64,000 nt of DNA from Capsulimonas corticalis (GTDB taxonomy: Bacteria; Armatimonadota; Armatimonadia; Armatimonadales; Capsulimonadaceae). Position numbers and translations under genes: made by a program. Of this stretch, positions 51,701 through 60,437 are shown one piece after another (position 1 is the stretch's first letter; every line of letters begins with the position of its first letter). The stretch spans positions 4,154,001-4,218,000 of the forward strand of contig NZ_AP025739.1 in assembly GCF_003574315.2 (NCBI RefSeq), in the 5' to 3' direction. The notes below the pieces were generated by a model. That model was given only the letters and a program-made list of their open reading frames with translations, ran no database searches and was not told the origin of the DNA.

Positions 51701-52918
51701 ATGTATTTAAAGGGAGACGCTTACCAGCAGGTGGCGACCGCGTGGTATGGCGCTAGTCAATACACAACTCAGCCACCCTCCGAAGCAGCATGTCCTCCAT
51801 TCCGGACGGTCGGTGGGGACGTCGGTTTAGAGGCCGGCGCGGTGCTTGCCGGCCGGTACCGCCTCGAACAGCCGCTGGGCTCCGGAGCATTCGCAACCGT
51901 ACGCGCCGCCTGGGATCTGGCTCTCTTTCGCCATGTTGCGGTGAAGATCTACTCCAGCGTGGACGCAGGTCCGATATCGGTGGACGAGGCCAGGCTTCAA
52001 GCGACATGCCAGCATCCCAACTTGATGCCTCTTTACGACGCCGGCAGCGACTCGCTCCTCGGCGCGTCCTTCCTGGTAATGCCGCTCTATCCCGGCGCTG
52101 ACCTCGCAGCGACGCTGAATCAGCTTGGCCCGCTGCCATTCCGAGCCGCCGTTCTCTGCGCGGATCAGATATGCAGTGCACTTGACTTTCTTTGGCGGAT
52201 GCGCCAGACGCCCCATGGAGACGTCAAGCCGTCGAACATCTGGCTGACGCAAAGCGGCGCGGCGCTGCTGATGGATTTCAACCTGCCTGGTTTGATGGCG
52301 CGCAGTGGTTTGTCCTGCGCCGGAACACCGGGTTTTACGGCGCCTGAAGTCTTTTGGGGGCGACGCGATCAACGCTCGGACATATTCTCACTCGGTTGCG
52401 TGCTCTACCAGTGCCTCTCCGGGCAGGCGCCGTTTTCAGACGACAGCGTGGCGGCATCAGGCCAATTTGTTCCTTTGCGACGGCTGCGGCCGGAGATATG
52501 GCCGGACCTTGAGAACGTTGTCCAAACAGCGCTGCAGACCGATCCCGACAAACGATACCAATCGGCCAGAGAGATGCAGTCCGCCCTCCGGCGGCGCAAG
52601 AGTGTTGATGGCATTTCGTGGCTAACGGCGGTTTGGCACGGCGTATTCACCTGCTCAGGGATGCTGCTGCGCATCGCCGCCTGGGTTTATCGGATGGCCT
52701 GGAAGCATCTTGGCCAGTTTGTGCGCCATGCGTGCAAAAAGCCGGGTCAGGCGCTGGTCGAAGCGGTTCTCCTGCTGATTGCCACCCAAGCGGCGCGGGG
52801 ATGGCTGGAAGGGCATCGACAGCAGATCATCTCTCTGCTCATCGGCGCATCGTGCCTCGCGATGATCGGAACAACCGTGGCCGCGAAACTGCGGAATGGC
52901 GCGCGATCTGGGAGGTGA
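51701..52918 (+). CDS. Serine/threonine protein kinase with C-terminal membrane segments
   Basis: About 405 residues from the ATG at 51701 (TAGGAGA nine bases upstream; an in-frame ATG at 51656 lacks a site). Kinase motifs: GSGAFATV (P loop), HVAVKIY (catalytic Lys), HGDVKPSN (catalytic loop, HGD instead of HRD), MDFNLPG (DFN instead of DFG), GFTAPEVFWG (APE) and SDIFSLGCVLYQ. Asp and Lys are kept, so activity is plausible with altered Mg loop. The C-terminal 120 residues contain two hydrophobic helices (ALVEAVLLLIATQAARGW; IISLLIGASCLAMIGTTVAA). It ends six bases before the FHA-RT gene. Confidence 0.88.
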   Translation: MYLKGDAYQQVATAWYGASQYTTQPPSEAACPPFRTVGGDVGLEAGAVLAGRYRLEQPLGSGAFATVRAAWDLALFRHVAVKIYSSVDAGPISVDEARLQATCQHPNLMPLYDAGSDSLLGASFLVMPLYPGADLAATLNQLGPLPFRAAVLCADQICSALDFLWRMRQTPHGDVKPSNIWLTQSGAALLMDFNLPGLMARSGLSCAGTPGFTAPEVFWGRRDQRSDIFSLGCVLYQCLSGQAPFSDDSVAASGQFVPLRRLRPEIWPDLENVVQTALQTDPDKRYQSAREMQSALRRRKSVDGISWLTAVWHGVFTCSGMLLRIAAWVYRMAWKHLGQFVRHACKKPGQALVEAVLLLIATQAARGWLEGHRQQIISLLIGASCLAMIGTTVAAKLRNGARSGR

Positions 52919-52923
52919 CGGCG

Positions 52924-55569
52924 ATGACCTACGATTTTCAAGATATGCGGCCGACCGCGCTGGCGCGAACCAGTCCTGTTGAAAGCGTCACCTTAGAAAT
53001 CGTGAACGGTCCAGAGGCGGGACGCATTATCGCTGTCAGCACTCTGCCCTGCCGCTTGGGGCGCGCTGGACGGTCCGAAATCGTCCTGGCGGATCCAGAC
53101 AATCCGCCCGGACTTTCGCGCGAACACGCTACGCTGGAGGTGTCAGGCGGCGCGCTAGTGTTGCGGGACAACAGCGTCAATGGCACTCGCGTTGGCGATC
53201 GGTGGCTGAGCCGGGGCGAGGCGGTGGAATGGATGGGAGGCGAGCTCCTGCAGCTCGGCCCATCGCTCCAGATCCGCCGGACAAGCGGAGACGCCCTGCA
53301 AGTCAAGTCTGATGCCGCTGGGACCGGCGCCCGCACAGAAGCGTCGCCGACAAGGCCCGGAGCGATGCGCGCGTTCCTGACGAGCCCCGACACACTGACG
53401 GCCGCATGGCGGCGCGTGGAATTGAATCGCGGGGCTGCGGGACCGGACAATGTCACTGTGGCGGAGTTCAGTCAGGACGCCTCTGGGAGGCTGGCCGCGC
53501 TGCGCGGCCAGCTGACTCGGGGCCGGTATACGCCGCTGCCGCCACGGATCTTCGCCGCACCCAAGCGCAGTGGCGGCGTTCGCAGGATCGCGATCCTGAG
53601 CGTCTCCGATAGGGTTGTGCAGCAGGCGATACACATGGCGCTCCAGCCGCTGCTGGAGCCGATATTTCCTCCGTGCAGCTATGCCTATCGCCCTGGCGTA
53701 TGCGCCCATCACGCACTGAGGCGCATTGACGGACATTTGCGCCAGGGGCTGCACTGGGTCGCGGAGACGGACATCGCCGCCTTCTTTGACACCATTGTCC
53801 ACGCAATCCTTCTGGAAAAGCTGTCCAATCACGCTCCCGACCCCTTCCTGCTCTCGCTAATCTCGAACTGCCTCGCCGTAGGGGCCTCCACCCCTGGCCT
53901 CGGGCTTGCGCAGGGGGCGGCAATGTCGCCGCTCCTGAGCAACCTGTACCTGTCCGAGTTTGACGCCCACATGCTGGAGGGCGGCTGGAATCCGGTGCGC
54001 TACGGCGATGACCTTCTCTTTGTCGGAGAGTCGCGGACGCGAGCGCAGGCGGCGCTGGCAGAGGCCGAAGGATATCTTCGCTCCCGTCTTCAGCTGTCGC
54101 TGCAGCCGGAGAAGACCGGTGTCGCTCCGCTGGCCAGAGGCTTCACGTTTCTAGGATATCGCTTCACGGAAGAAGGACGCCGTCCTTCTCCGCATTCCAT
54201 TGGCCGCCTGCGGGAACGGCTGGAGGATGTCTCTCCTGAGCAGGCGACTGCCGTGAAGCGGGGATGGGCAAATTATTTTGGCGAGGTTCCCTCGGAGCAA
54301 AAAATCTCCGCTCCGCTCCGTTTGGACGCCGAGTGGATGTCGCGATTCCTCCTCCTGTTTGGGGGACGCGAAGATGCTCACGCACGACAGGGCGGCGGCC
54401 GTTTTGTTCCCTGTGCGGGTCCGCTGTCTCCTGTGGATGTCCAGGAACATTTAGCGGGTTCAGAGACACTGGCGGCTTACTTGCTGAAGCGGGACGGGAT
54501 GGTGCGCACCGTTGTGATGGACATCGACGCCGTGCGCGGGGATGGCGCTGAATCGCAGATGGAGCCTGTCATCGCGTTCGCGGATGATCTCCGGCAGATC
54601 TGTCGTCTGTTCGGCGTTCCATGCGCTCTGGAAGACAGTGGCCGGCGCGGCCGGCATCTCTGGCTCTTCTTTTCCGAACCGGTCCCGCCGGAACGCGCAC
54701 GCCGGCTTGCGCGGCTTTTGGCCGTCCGCGCCGGATTTCCGAAGCCCCGCGTCAGGCTGGAAATCCTACCGCGGCATACGGCTTGGCCGGGTCCAGAACT
54801 GGGCGACGCCGTGAAACTGCCATTCGGCGTTCATCCTGTCACGGGGCGGCGCTGCCACCTTTTGGATAGTGATGGGGAAGCTATCATCGATCCCATGGAT
54901 GCTCTGAACGGGATCGGCTTGATTGAGGCTTCCGGGATAGAGGGGCTGATTGCTTCACTGGGGAAGACCACCCAACGGACCCATTCAGGCGAGTCTGCCT
55001 TGAAACAGGAGGGGAGACCTGCGCGCAGCGCGCCGGAATCCGAGGAAGGGAGCCCCGTGGAGCGTCTCATGGCTGGTTGCGGAGTCGTCCGCGCACTGGC
55101 TGACCGCGCCCGAACGACGGGGCATCTGCGTCATACCCACAACCTGATCCTGCTTTACACAGCGGGGCGGCTCGGCGCTCCCGGGGCGGCGTTCGTGCAC
55201 CAGACCGTCGGGCAGTGTCGTAACTATGAGGCGCGGATTTGCCAGGGGTACCTGGATCGGCTGGACACCCAGCACGCACCGCTCTCCTGCCATCGCATTC
55301 GTGAGTGGCTTGAAGAAGAAGGGGAGATGGACCTCTGTACCTGCCCCAAGAGCCGCAAAGCGCCTCTGGACTGCGTAGCCGAGGCGCCGACCGCAAAGCC
55401 GCTTGGCGGGACTGCCCGGACAAAGAAGCCGCGCCCTTCCGCGCCTGTATTGCCTTCAGAGGCTGATCCGGAATTGCGAGACGCTTGGAGCGATGTCGAA
55501 TCGGACCTGTTCTCGCAGCGTCTGGAAGTTTTGGGTGAGGATGTGGAGGAGATTAGGGAAGAGCAATGA
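52924..55569 (+). CDS. FHA-reverse transcriptase-primase/polymerase fusion, CRISPR-associated
   Basis: 881 residues, GGAGG eight bases before the ATG. Residues 20-118: FHA phosphothreonine-binding domain (CRLGRAGRSEIVLA, GLSREHATLE, DNSVNGTRVG). Residues 150-415: group II intron/CRISPR-type reverse transcriptase (TDIAAFFDTI with Asp283; QGAAMSPLLSNLYLSEFD; active site YGDD 360-363; FTFLGYRF). Residues 505-650: archaeo-eukaryotic primase-like domain (MDIDAV 532-537; SGRRGRHLWLFF; KLPFGVHPVTGRRCHLLD), as in CRISPR-associated Prim-Pol. Residues 719-807 carry conserved-looking Cys (719, 765, 773, 789, 805, 807), perhaps a metal or Fe-S domain. Its stop overlaps cas1 by ATGA. It should make DNA from RNA for spacer acquisition; FHA implies control by the adjacent kinase. 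Confidence 0.88.
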   Translation: MTYDFQDMRPTALARTSPVESVTLEIVNGPEAGRIIAVSTLPCRLGRAGRSEIVLADPDNPPGLSREHATLEVSGGALVLRDNSVNGTRVGDRWLSRGEAVEWMGGELLQLGPSLQIRRTSGDALQVKSDAAGTGARTEASPTRPGAMRAFLTSPDTLTAAWRRVELNRGAAGPDNVTVAEFSQDASGRLAALRGQLTRGRYTPLPPRIFAAPKRSGGVRRIAILSVSDRVVQQAIHMALQPLLEPIFPPCSYAYRPGVCAHHALRRIDGHLRQGLHWVAETDIAAFFDTIVHAILLEKLSNHAPDPFLLSLISNCLAVGASTPGLGLAQGAAMSPLLSNLYLSEFDAHMLEGGWNPVRYGDDLLFVGESRTRAQAALAEAEGYLRSRLQLSLQPEKTGVAPLARGFTFLGYRFTEEGRRPSPHSIGRLRERLEDVSPEQATAVKRGWANYFGEVPSEQKISAPLRLDAEWMSRFLLLFGGREDAHARQGGGRFVPCAGPLSPVDVQEHLAGSETLAAYLLKRDGMVRTVVMDIDAVRGDGAESQMEPVIAFADDLRQICRLFGVPCALEDSGRRGRHLWLFFSEPVPPERARRLARLLAVRAGFPKPRVRLEILPRHTAWPGPELGDAVKLPFGVHPVTGRRCHLLDSDGEAIIDPMDALNGIGLIEASGIEGLIASLGKTTQRTHSGESALKQEGRPARSAPESEEGSPVERLMAGCGVVRALADRARTTGHLRHTHNLILLYTAGRLGAPGAAFVHQTVGQCRNYEARICQGYLDRLDTQHAPLSCHRIREWLEEEGEMDLCTCPKSRKAPLDCVAEAPTAKPLGGTARTKKPRPSAPVLPSEADPELRDAWSDVESDLFSQRLEVLGEDVEEIREEQ

Positions 55570-56555
55570 TCACGCTTTACGTTCGAGAGCAAGGGGCGGG
55601 CATACGGCGAAGCGGGCAGAGGCTGATCGTTTACAAGGGACAGCAGGCGCTCCAGACCACCCGGCTGCGTGATTTGGAGCGCCTGGTCCTCTTCGGCAAT
55701 GTTGATCTGACTGCGTCCGCGTGTGCATCGCTGCTGGAAATGGGCGTCGAGACGGTCCTGCTGTCTTACGGCGGCAAGTTTCGCGGGCGTCTCACTCCTC
55801 CCGACGCCAAGAACGTATTTCTGCGGCAGACGCAGTTTCGCCGTTACGAAGACATGGAGTTCCGGCTGCGCATCGCCCGCGCGATCGTCGCGGGCAAGGT
55901 GCGGAACGCACGGTCTGTTCTCCAGCAGTATGTATGGAATCATCCCGCCCCATCCTTGACAGCTGCAATAGATCGGCTCCAGGCGACAAGAGAAAGGATA
56001 GGGAGACACGCGAGCCTGGACGCGCTGCTCGGAGCGGAGGGAGAAGCAGCGAGCGTATACTTCGCCGCCTTTGGAACGATGCTGCGCACCGGCTTTGCCT
56101 TCACCACACGGACGCGCCGCCCGCCGCGCGACCCGGTCAACGCGGTGCTGAGCTTCGCGTACACGCTCCTGAGCACGGAGATGGCGGGCGCTCTGGCGTC
56201 GCAGGGCCTCGATCCGCACGTCGGGATCCTGCACGATCTCGATTATGGCCGCCCGTCTTTGGCGCTCGATCTCCTGGAGGAATTCCGCCAGCCTGTCGCG
56301 GACCGGCTGGCGCTAAGCCTGTTCAACCGGGGAGTGCTGGCCAACGGCCATTTCGACGACCGAGGAGAAGCCGGCGTGCTGCTGAATGATGCGGGACGCT
56401 CTCGCTTTCTTGAATTTTACCACCGGACTTTAGAAACCGAGTTTCAGTTTAGCGGAGGCAAGACCTGCTATCGTGAGATTTTCCGTTTTCAGGCTCGACG
56501 AATGCGAATTGCTCTTGAGAACGAGACTGATTATATCACTTATGCTGCACGTTAA
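55566..56555 (+). CDS. cas1: CRISPR integrase Cas1
   Basis: 329 residues. N-terminal beta domain (MITLYVREQGAGIRRSGQRL; RLVLFGNVDLTASA) and C-terminal helical domain with the catalytic Glu in LLGAEGEAASVYF, His in GILHDLDYGRPSLALDLLEE and the following acidic residues (LLEEFRQPVADR). It is a stand-alone Cas1, translationally coupled (ATGA) to the FHA-RT-primase gene rather than fused to the RT as in many RT-Cas1 systems. Cas2 follows 14 bases later. Confidence 0.95.
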   Translation: MITLYVREQGAGIRRSGQRLIVYKGQQALQTTRLRDLERLVLFGNVDLTASACASLLEMGVETVLLSYGGKFRGRLTPPDAKNVFLRQTQFRRYEDMEFRLRIARAIVAGKVRNARSVLQQYVWNHPAPSLTAAIDRLQATRERIGRHASLDALLGAEGEAASVYFAAFGTMLRTGFAFTTRTRRPPRDPVNAVLSFAYTLLSTEMAGALASQGLDPHVGILHDLDYGRPSLALDLLEEFRQPVADRLALSLFNRGVLANGHFDDRGEAGVLLNDAGRSRFLEFYHRTLETEFQFSGGKTCYREIFRFQARRMRIALENETDYITYAAR

Positions 56556-56569
56556 AAGAGGATGTCGTC

Positions 56570-56860
56570 ATGTCCACTAGTGTTCGAAGCCGTTATCTAA
56601 TCGCTTATGATATTACGGATGACGCAAAGCGCACAAAACTTTCAAAGATGTTGCAGGATTACGGCGATCGAGTGCAGAAAAGCGTGTTCGAAGCGGACCT
56701 TACTTCCCAGGATATTCAGGCAGTAATGCGAAAGGCGGCCGTTTATGTCGGCAAGGAAGATAGCCTACGAATCTACCCGATGTGCGCGAACTGCAGAAAG
56801 GGCGTCCATTCATTAGGACAGCCCCTATCCAGTCCAACGGCGACTTTCTGTATTGTCTGA
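56570..56860 (+). CDS. cas2: CRISPR adaptation protein Cas2
   Basis: 96 residues with the ferredoxin-like Cas2 pattern: RYLIAYDITDDAKRTKLSKM (active-region Asp), YGDRVQKSVFEADLTSQDIQ, and EDSLRIYPMCANC. AGAGGA precedes the ATG. It forms the Cas1-Cas2 complex; the array leader begins just after its stop. Confidence 0.93.
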   Translation: MSTSVRSRYLIAYDITDDAKRTKLSKMLQDYGDRVQKSVFEADLTSQDIQAVMRKAAVYVGKEDSLRIYPMCANCRKGVHSLGQPLSSPTATFCIV

Positions 56861-57046
56861 GAGGCCGTGAATTAGGAACGTATTACTGGCGCCCTAACCT
56901 CAAAAAATCCAAATAAGCTGTTTGGCTAGGGCAGCACCCTTGAGAGTAATAACGGGATGAAAATTATGAAAAAACGGCGAATCAACCTTTCGGCTTCTTT
57001 TGATGAATCGGTTAGGGCAATTCAGAAGGAAAAATGAGAAGCAGGG
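56861..57046 (+). promoter_or_regulatory. CRISPR leader
   Basis: 186 bases, AT-rich, between cas2 and the first complete repeat. The opposite end of the array has a truncated repeat, and the repeats end in ATTGAAAC, so the leader is on this side. Confidence 0.75.
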
Positions 57047-57587
57047 GACAGAATGATAGAGGATGCCGTTCTGGCATTGAAACGATCTCATATCGGATTT
57101 CTTCCAGTTTTTCCTTGTCTTGACAGAATGATAGAGGATGCCGTTCTGGCATTGAAACGTTCAGGCGATTCTTGATGATACCGAGAGTGACCGTGACAGA
57201 ATGATAGAGGATGCCGTTCTGGCATTGAAACGCTTGCTCAAGGAATGCTCCTTATACGCAGACGCCGGGACAGAATGATAGAGGATGCCGTTCTGGCATT
57301 GAAACGTCTCAAGAGGCTTTTGTTGATCAATCAACCCATAATCGACAGAATGATAGAGGATGCCGTTCTGGCATTGAAACGGCGTAGTGAGACGATCCGG
57401 CCATGTAGTCAACGGCTCGACAGAATGATAGAGGATGCCGTTCTGGCATTGAAACTCGGAGAAAACGGTCATCAGTCAGCTTGTAATGCCTAGGACAGAA
57501 TGATAGAAGATGCCGTTCCGGCATTGAAACGGGCTGAAAGTCGGTCCAATACGATAGTGCGACGCCCAGGACAGAATGATAGAGGAT
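57047..57587 (+). CRISPR. CRISPR array, seven 37-bp repeats plus a truncated eighth
   Basis: Repeats start at 57047, 57122, 57195, 57269, 57344, 57419 and 57494 and are 37 bases long. They begin GACAGAATGATAGAGG, contain a small stem ATGCC-GTTCT-GGCAT and end ATTGAAAC, the type III-style 5' handle of crRNAs. The first six are identical; the seventh has two changes; the eighth (57570-57587) keeps only 18 bases. Spacers are 36-39 bases. Degeneration at the far end places the leader upstream. No cas6 is in the window. Confidence 0.97.
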
Positions 57588-57797
57588 TGATCGTTACTAC
57601 TCTGTGCATCAGCAGTAACGATTTCCTCGAAAATAATCGCTTAGATTTGTATCGACTGTCCCATCTCTGTGAATCAACAAAGTTGAAGCGGCCATTTTGA
57701 ATTAATCCTAAGTTGACCTGTGTCTGTATGGACACTTCAGTGTGATTATCATTAGTCTAAGTCTCCAGTTTGTGGTTAGTGCAATGAAGGGTTAAAT
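57588..57797 (+). other. Intergenic stretch after the array
   Basis: AT-rich, no gene; a TTGACC at 57713 may be the -35 box for the CARF-protein operon. Confidence 0.4.
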
Positions 57798-58928
57798 ATG
57801 CGAACTTTTCAAACAATTATTATTTTAGTAGGTGAGAATCCTTTGCCCGCATATTATGGCGTGTTAAATTTCGCCACATCTGACGCTCACGTATTGCTCT
57901 TGCACTCCGAGAAGACCTTCTCTTTTGCGGATCATATTAAATCGATTATTCATCGGGATAATGATGAACTCAGACTGCAACGTAAACCGGAACTGCTTTC
58001 TCCACTCAAGAATCCATTTGATCCTCAAGAACTCTCTCAAGTAATGTCGGGACTACGTAATACTTATCCTGATGCAGCTCTTAACTACACGGGCGGCACT
58101 AAGGTCATGTCTGCGGTCGCATACCATTTTTGGCAAGACAGGCTAGATATGGCCTTCTATTTGGAAGAGGGTGCGGGAGTGTTCCACTTTGCGGACGGCA
58201 GAAAAGAGCAACTTGTCGGATTTTCATTGGGTATTCGTGATCTTTGTGATTTGCATGGAGTGGAAATGGCGGGTGGTGTGTCTAAAATCCCATTGTCCTG
58301 GGATGATATTTTAGCCATTTGGAAAACATATGACGGCGAGAGACCGTTACCATCCGATAAGATAAATTACGGCTGGTTAAAAGAAAATAAGCAGGAATGG
58401 GAAAAATTCTTGTGTGTATTAACTGAACCGAATCAGCGTATTTGGCGGGAGCATCCATTTCCGCAAAGCTCTCACCAATATTATAAACGAAATGGGTTTA
58501 AAGACTTACATGAATTAGCGGCAACGAAATGGTTAGAACGACTTGCTTTATATTGCGCGTCTCGCGCCAAGCCGGCGGCTGACGCAGTACCATCGCAGCA
58601 CTTTAGAATTAACGACACCCAGTTTGAAAGCGATGGAATGTTGGTTCACGACAATCGTCTCTACTATTTTTCAGCAGGCACCACGAAAATTGATGAATAT
58701 TGCAAAGAAAAAATGTTTGAGGCGGCTTATAGGTCATCTCAGATCGGTGGCGGTCTCGCGCGGAGCGCTGTTGTCTGTCTCGCTGATCGAGATCGTTACA
58801 ATAACGACATAATTGAAACCTGTCGTCTCACTCTCAACGATCCGAAACACACTATTTTTGGAAAGCCTCAAATTGAAGCTTGGATGGGCGGTAATTTACA
58901 AACTCTAGCGGAGTTTCTGGAGCGCTAA
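57798..58928 (+). CDS. Card1/Can2-like CARF protein with degenerate nuclease motif
   Basis: 376 residues. The N-terminal CARF domain (1-155) has the ring-nucleotide-binding LNYTGGTKVMSAVAYHFWQD at 96-115. The C-terminal domain (240-376) matches DUF1887/Card1-type PD-(D/E)XK nucleases: the acidic FESDGMLV (Glu277, Asp279), then DNRLYYFSAGT where the family has an ExK motif (I-E-C-K), then SSQIGGGLARSAVVCL. Here Glu and Lys of the ExK are Ser292 and Gly294. So cyclic oligoadenylate binding seems kept while cleavage is probably lost or changed. First gene of the operon encoding the effector complex; AAGGG before the ATG. Confidence 0.8.
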   Translation: MRTFQTIIILVGENPLPAYYGVLNFATSDAHVLLLHSEKTFSFADHIKSIIHRDNDELRLQRKPELLSPLKNPFDPQELSQVMSGLRNTYPDAALNYTGGTKVMSAVAYHFWQDRLDMAFYLEEGAGVFHFADGRKEQLVGFSLGIRDLCDLHGVEMAGGVSKIPLSWDDILAIWKTYDGERPLPSDKINYGWLKENKQEWEKFLCVLTEPNQRIWREHPFPQSSHQYYKRNGFKDLHELAATKWLERLALYCASRAKPAADAVPSQHFRINDTQFESDGMLVHDNRLYYFSAGTTKIDEYCKEKMFEAAYRSSQIGGGLARSAVVCLADRDRYNNDIIETCRLTLNDPKHTIFGKPQIEAWMGGNLQTLAEFLER

Positions 58929-58934
58929 CGAAAC

Positions 58935-60434
58935 ATGTCACATAAGCGCTATCTGGGCTTGATCGATCTGGCTGGTATTCAGAGTTTCATCTTTCGGCAG
59001 CCTGATCTTAAGACAATTGCTCGTTCGTCGGAATATATTGAATCGCTTACATCTCCAGAAGGAATATTGCGTGATACTCAGTCTGACGTCACCTGCATGT
59101 TCGCTGCGGGCGGCAATGCTGCATATTTGGCGGAACACCCAGATTTACTAAAGAAGGCATTCCAGCGTATTAGCCGAAACCTGCTGATCTATGGGCAGGG
59201 AATCGAAGCTGTAGCGGTAATCTGCCCTTATGAAGCAGGGGCGCTTGGAAATATCTACTCCAGCGCGTGGCGAGACCTGGATCGTCACAAGCTGGCGGCG
59301 CCCCGCAGCACTGGCCTCATTGCCTTCCCAGGACTTGCACGCTCGTCAAAACCACAGGAAGTGGGAAAGGCTCTGACGATGGACTACGGTATGCGTCATC
59401 CTAGCCAGTTTTCTCATATAGTCTGCCGATCTGAGATGGAAGATTCGGACCTTATGGCTGTGGTCAGTGTTGATGGACTTGGCATGGGACGACGTCTGAT
59501 CCGATGGAGTGATCGCGTTAAAGACGAACCGGATGATGTCTTTTGTGAAATGCTCGCTCGCTGGTCTCAGAATATCAAAGATCGATGGAAGACAGCCTGG
59601 GAGGGCTCCGTTAAGCGTCTTGCTGACGAGTTTGGTCCAGAGATGCGCCTCGATCATGAGTTTCATGAAGGGCGTCCTCTCTATCCTATTCGTGATCGCG
59701 ATGGTATTCCATTCTTTCCCTGTCGGCGTCTCTATCAGGGAGGGGACGATATGAGTTTTTTATGCGATGCGCGTCTTGCCCTTTCCATAACCAGTGACCT
59801 TGTGACAAGGCTGGAGCATCCAGACGAATCGGTCTGCCCTGAGTTTCGTCGGATGACAGTCAGTGTCGGAATTCTCTTCGCCGATTCGCATTTTCCGATC
59901 GCGAGAGGGTTAGCGCTTTCAAATAAAGTGCGAAGTGCTGCGAAAAAACGATCCCTGGAGGCGCAAAGCCGATCAGGAGATCAAGAGGCGTCTTCTGCAC
60001 TGGATTGGTGGATCAACCGTCAGGGCAGTCTCAACCGTCAGGGAGAAGCAGATTTCAATTCTACTCTGCGCCCTCTCATCTTTAACGGCGTTCCCTCTGC
60101 TGGAGAGCGGACATGGCGGGATTTTGATGAGGTGATACTGCCGGGGCTGTGGCGTCTCTTCAAAAGCAGGCGCAACAAGCTCAAAGACCTGATGGCGGCG
60201 GCTGAAGAAGATGATCGCGGCGCTGCTGTTGCGCGATTTCTGGCGCTGCGTCCGATCAAGATGGATGGACGGCGCATTGAGCGCCCGTTTGGATTTTTGG
60301 ATGCTCCTTTCAGTCCGGAAACCGGATTTTCACCAGGGCGCCGTACTCCGCTTCTAGACGCTGCAGAGCTGTTTGATTTGCACTATCCTTTCCACATTTC
60401 GCAAGGGACGATGCCGTCGAGCGAGGAGAATTAG
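58935..60434 (+). CDS. cas10: Compact Cas10-like cyclic oligoadenylate synthase, no HD domain
   Basis: 499 residues. The first palm begins at residue 6 (YLGLIDLAGIQSFIFRQPDL; FAAGGNAAYLA) and the second at about 170 (LMAVVSVDGLGMGRR), reaching the polymerase motif GGDD at 269-272 (RRLYQGGDDMSFLC). No N-terminal HD nuclease precedes the palm, so DNA cleavage by Cas10 is not expected, but cOA synthesis is. A helical C-terminal part follows (350-499). It starts six bases after the CARF gene and has no Shine-Dalgarno, suggesting coupled translation. The small size is like some type III-D and other HD-less Cas10s. Confidence 0.85.
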   Translation: MSHKRYLGLIDLAGIQSFIFRQPDLKTIARSSEYIESLTSPEGILRDTQSDVTCMFAAGGNAAYLAEHPDLLKKAFQRISRNLLIYGQGIEAVAVICPYEAGALGNIYSSAWRDLDRHKLAAPRSTGLIAFPGLARSSKPQEVGKALTMDYGMRHPSQFSHIVCRSEMEDSDLMAVVSVDGLGMGRRLIRWSDRVKDEPDDVFCEMLARWSQNIKDRWKTAWEGSVKRLADEFGPEMRLDHEFHEGRPLYPIRDRDGIPFFPCRRLYQGGDDMSFLCDARLALSITSDLVTRLEHPDESVCPEFRRMTVSVGILFADSHFPIARGLALSNKVRSAAKKRSLEAQSRSGDQEASSALDWWINRQGSLNRQGEADFNSTLRPLIFNGVPSAGERTWRDFDEVILPGLWRLFKSRRNKLKDLMAAAEEDDRGAAVARFLALRPIKMDGRRIERPFGFLDAPFSPETGFSPGRRTPLLDAAELFDLHYPFHISQGTMPSSEEN

Positions 60435-60437
60435 TCA

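Noticed and set aside
53350-54170. RT as a retron or diversity-generating element
   Set aside because: It is fused to FHA and primase-like domains, overlaps cas1, and no msr/msd-type or template/variable repeats are visible.
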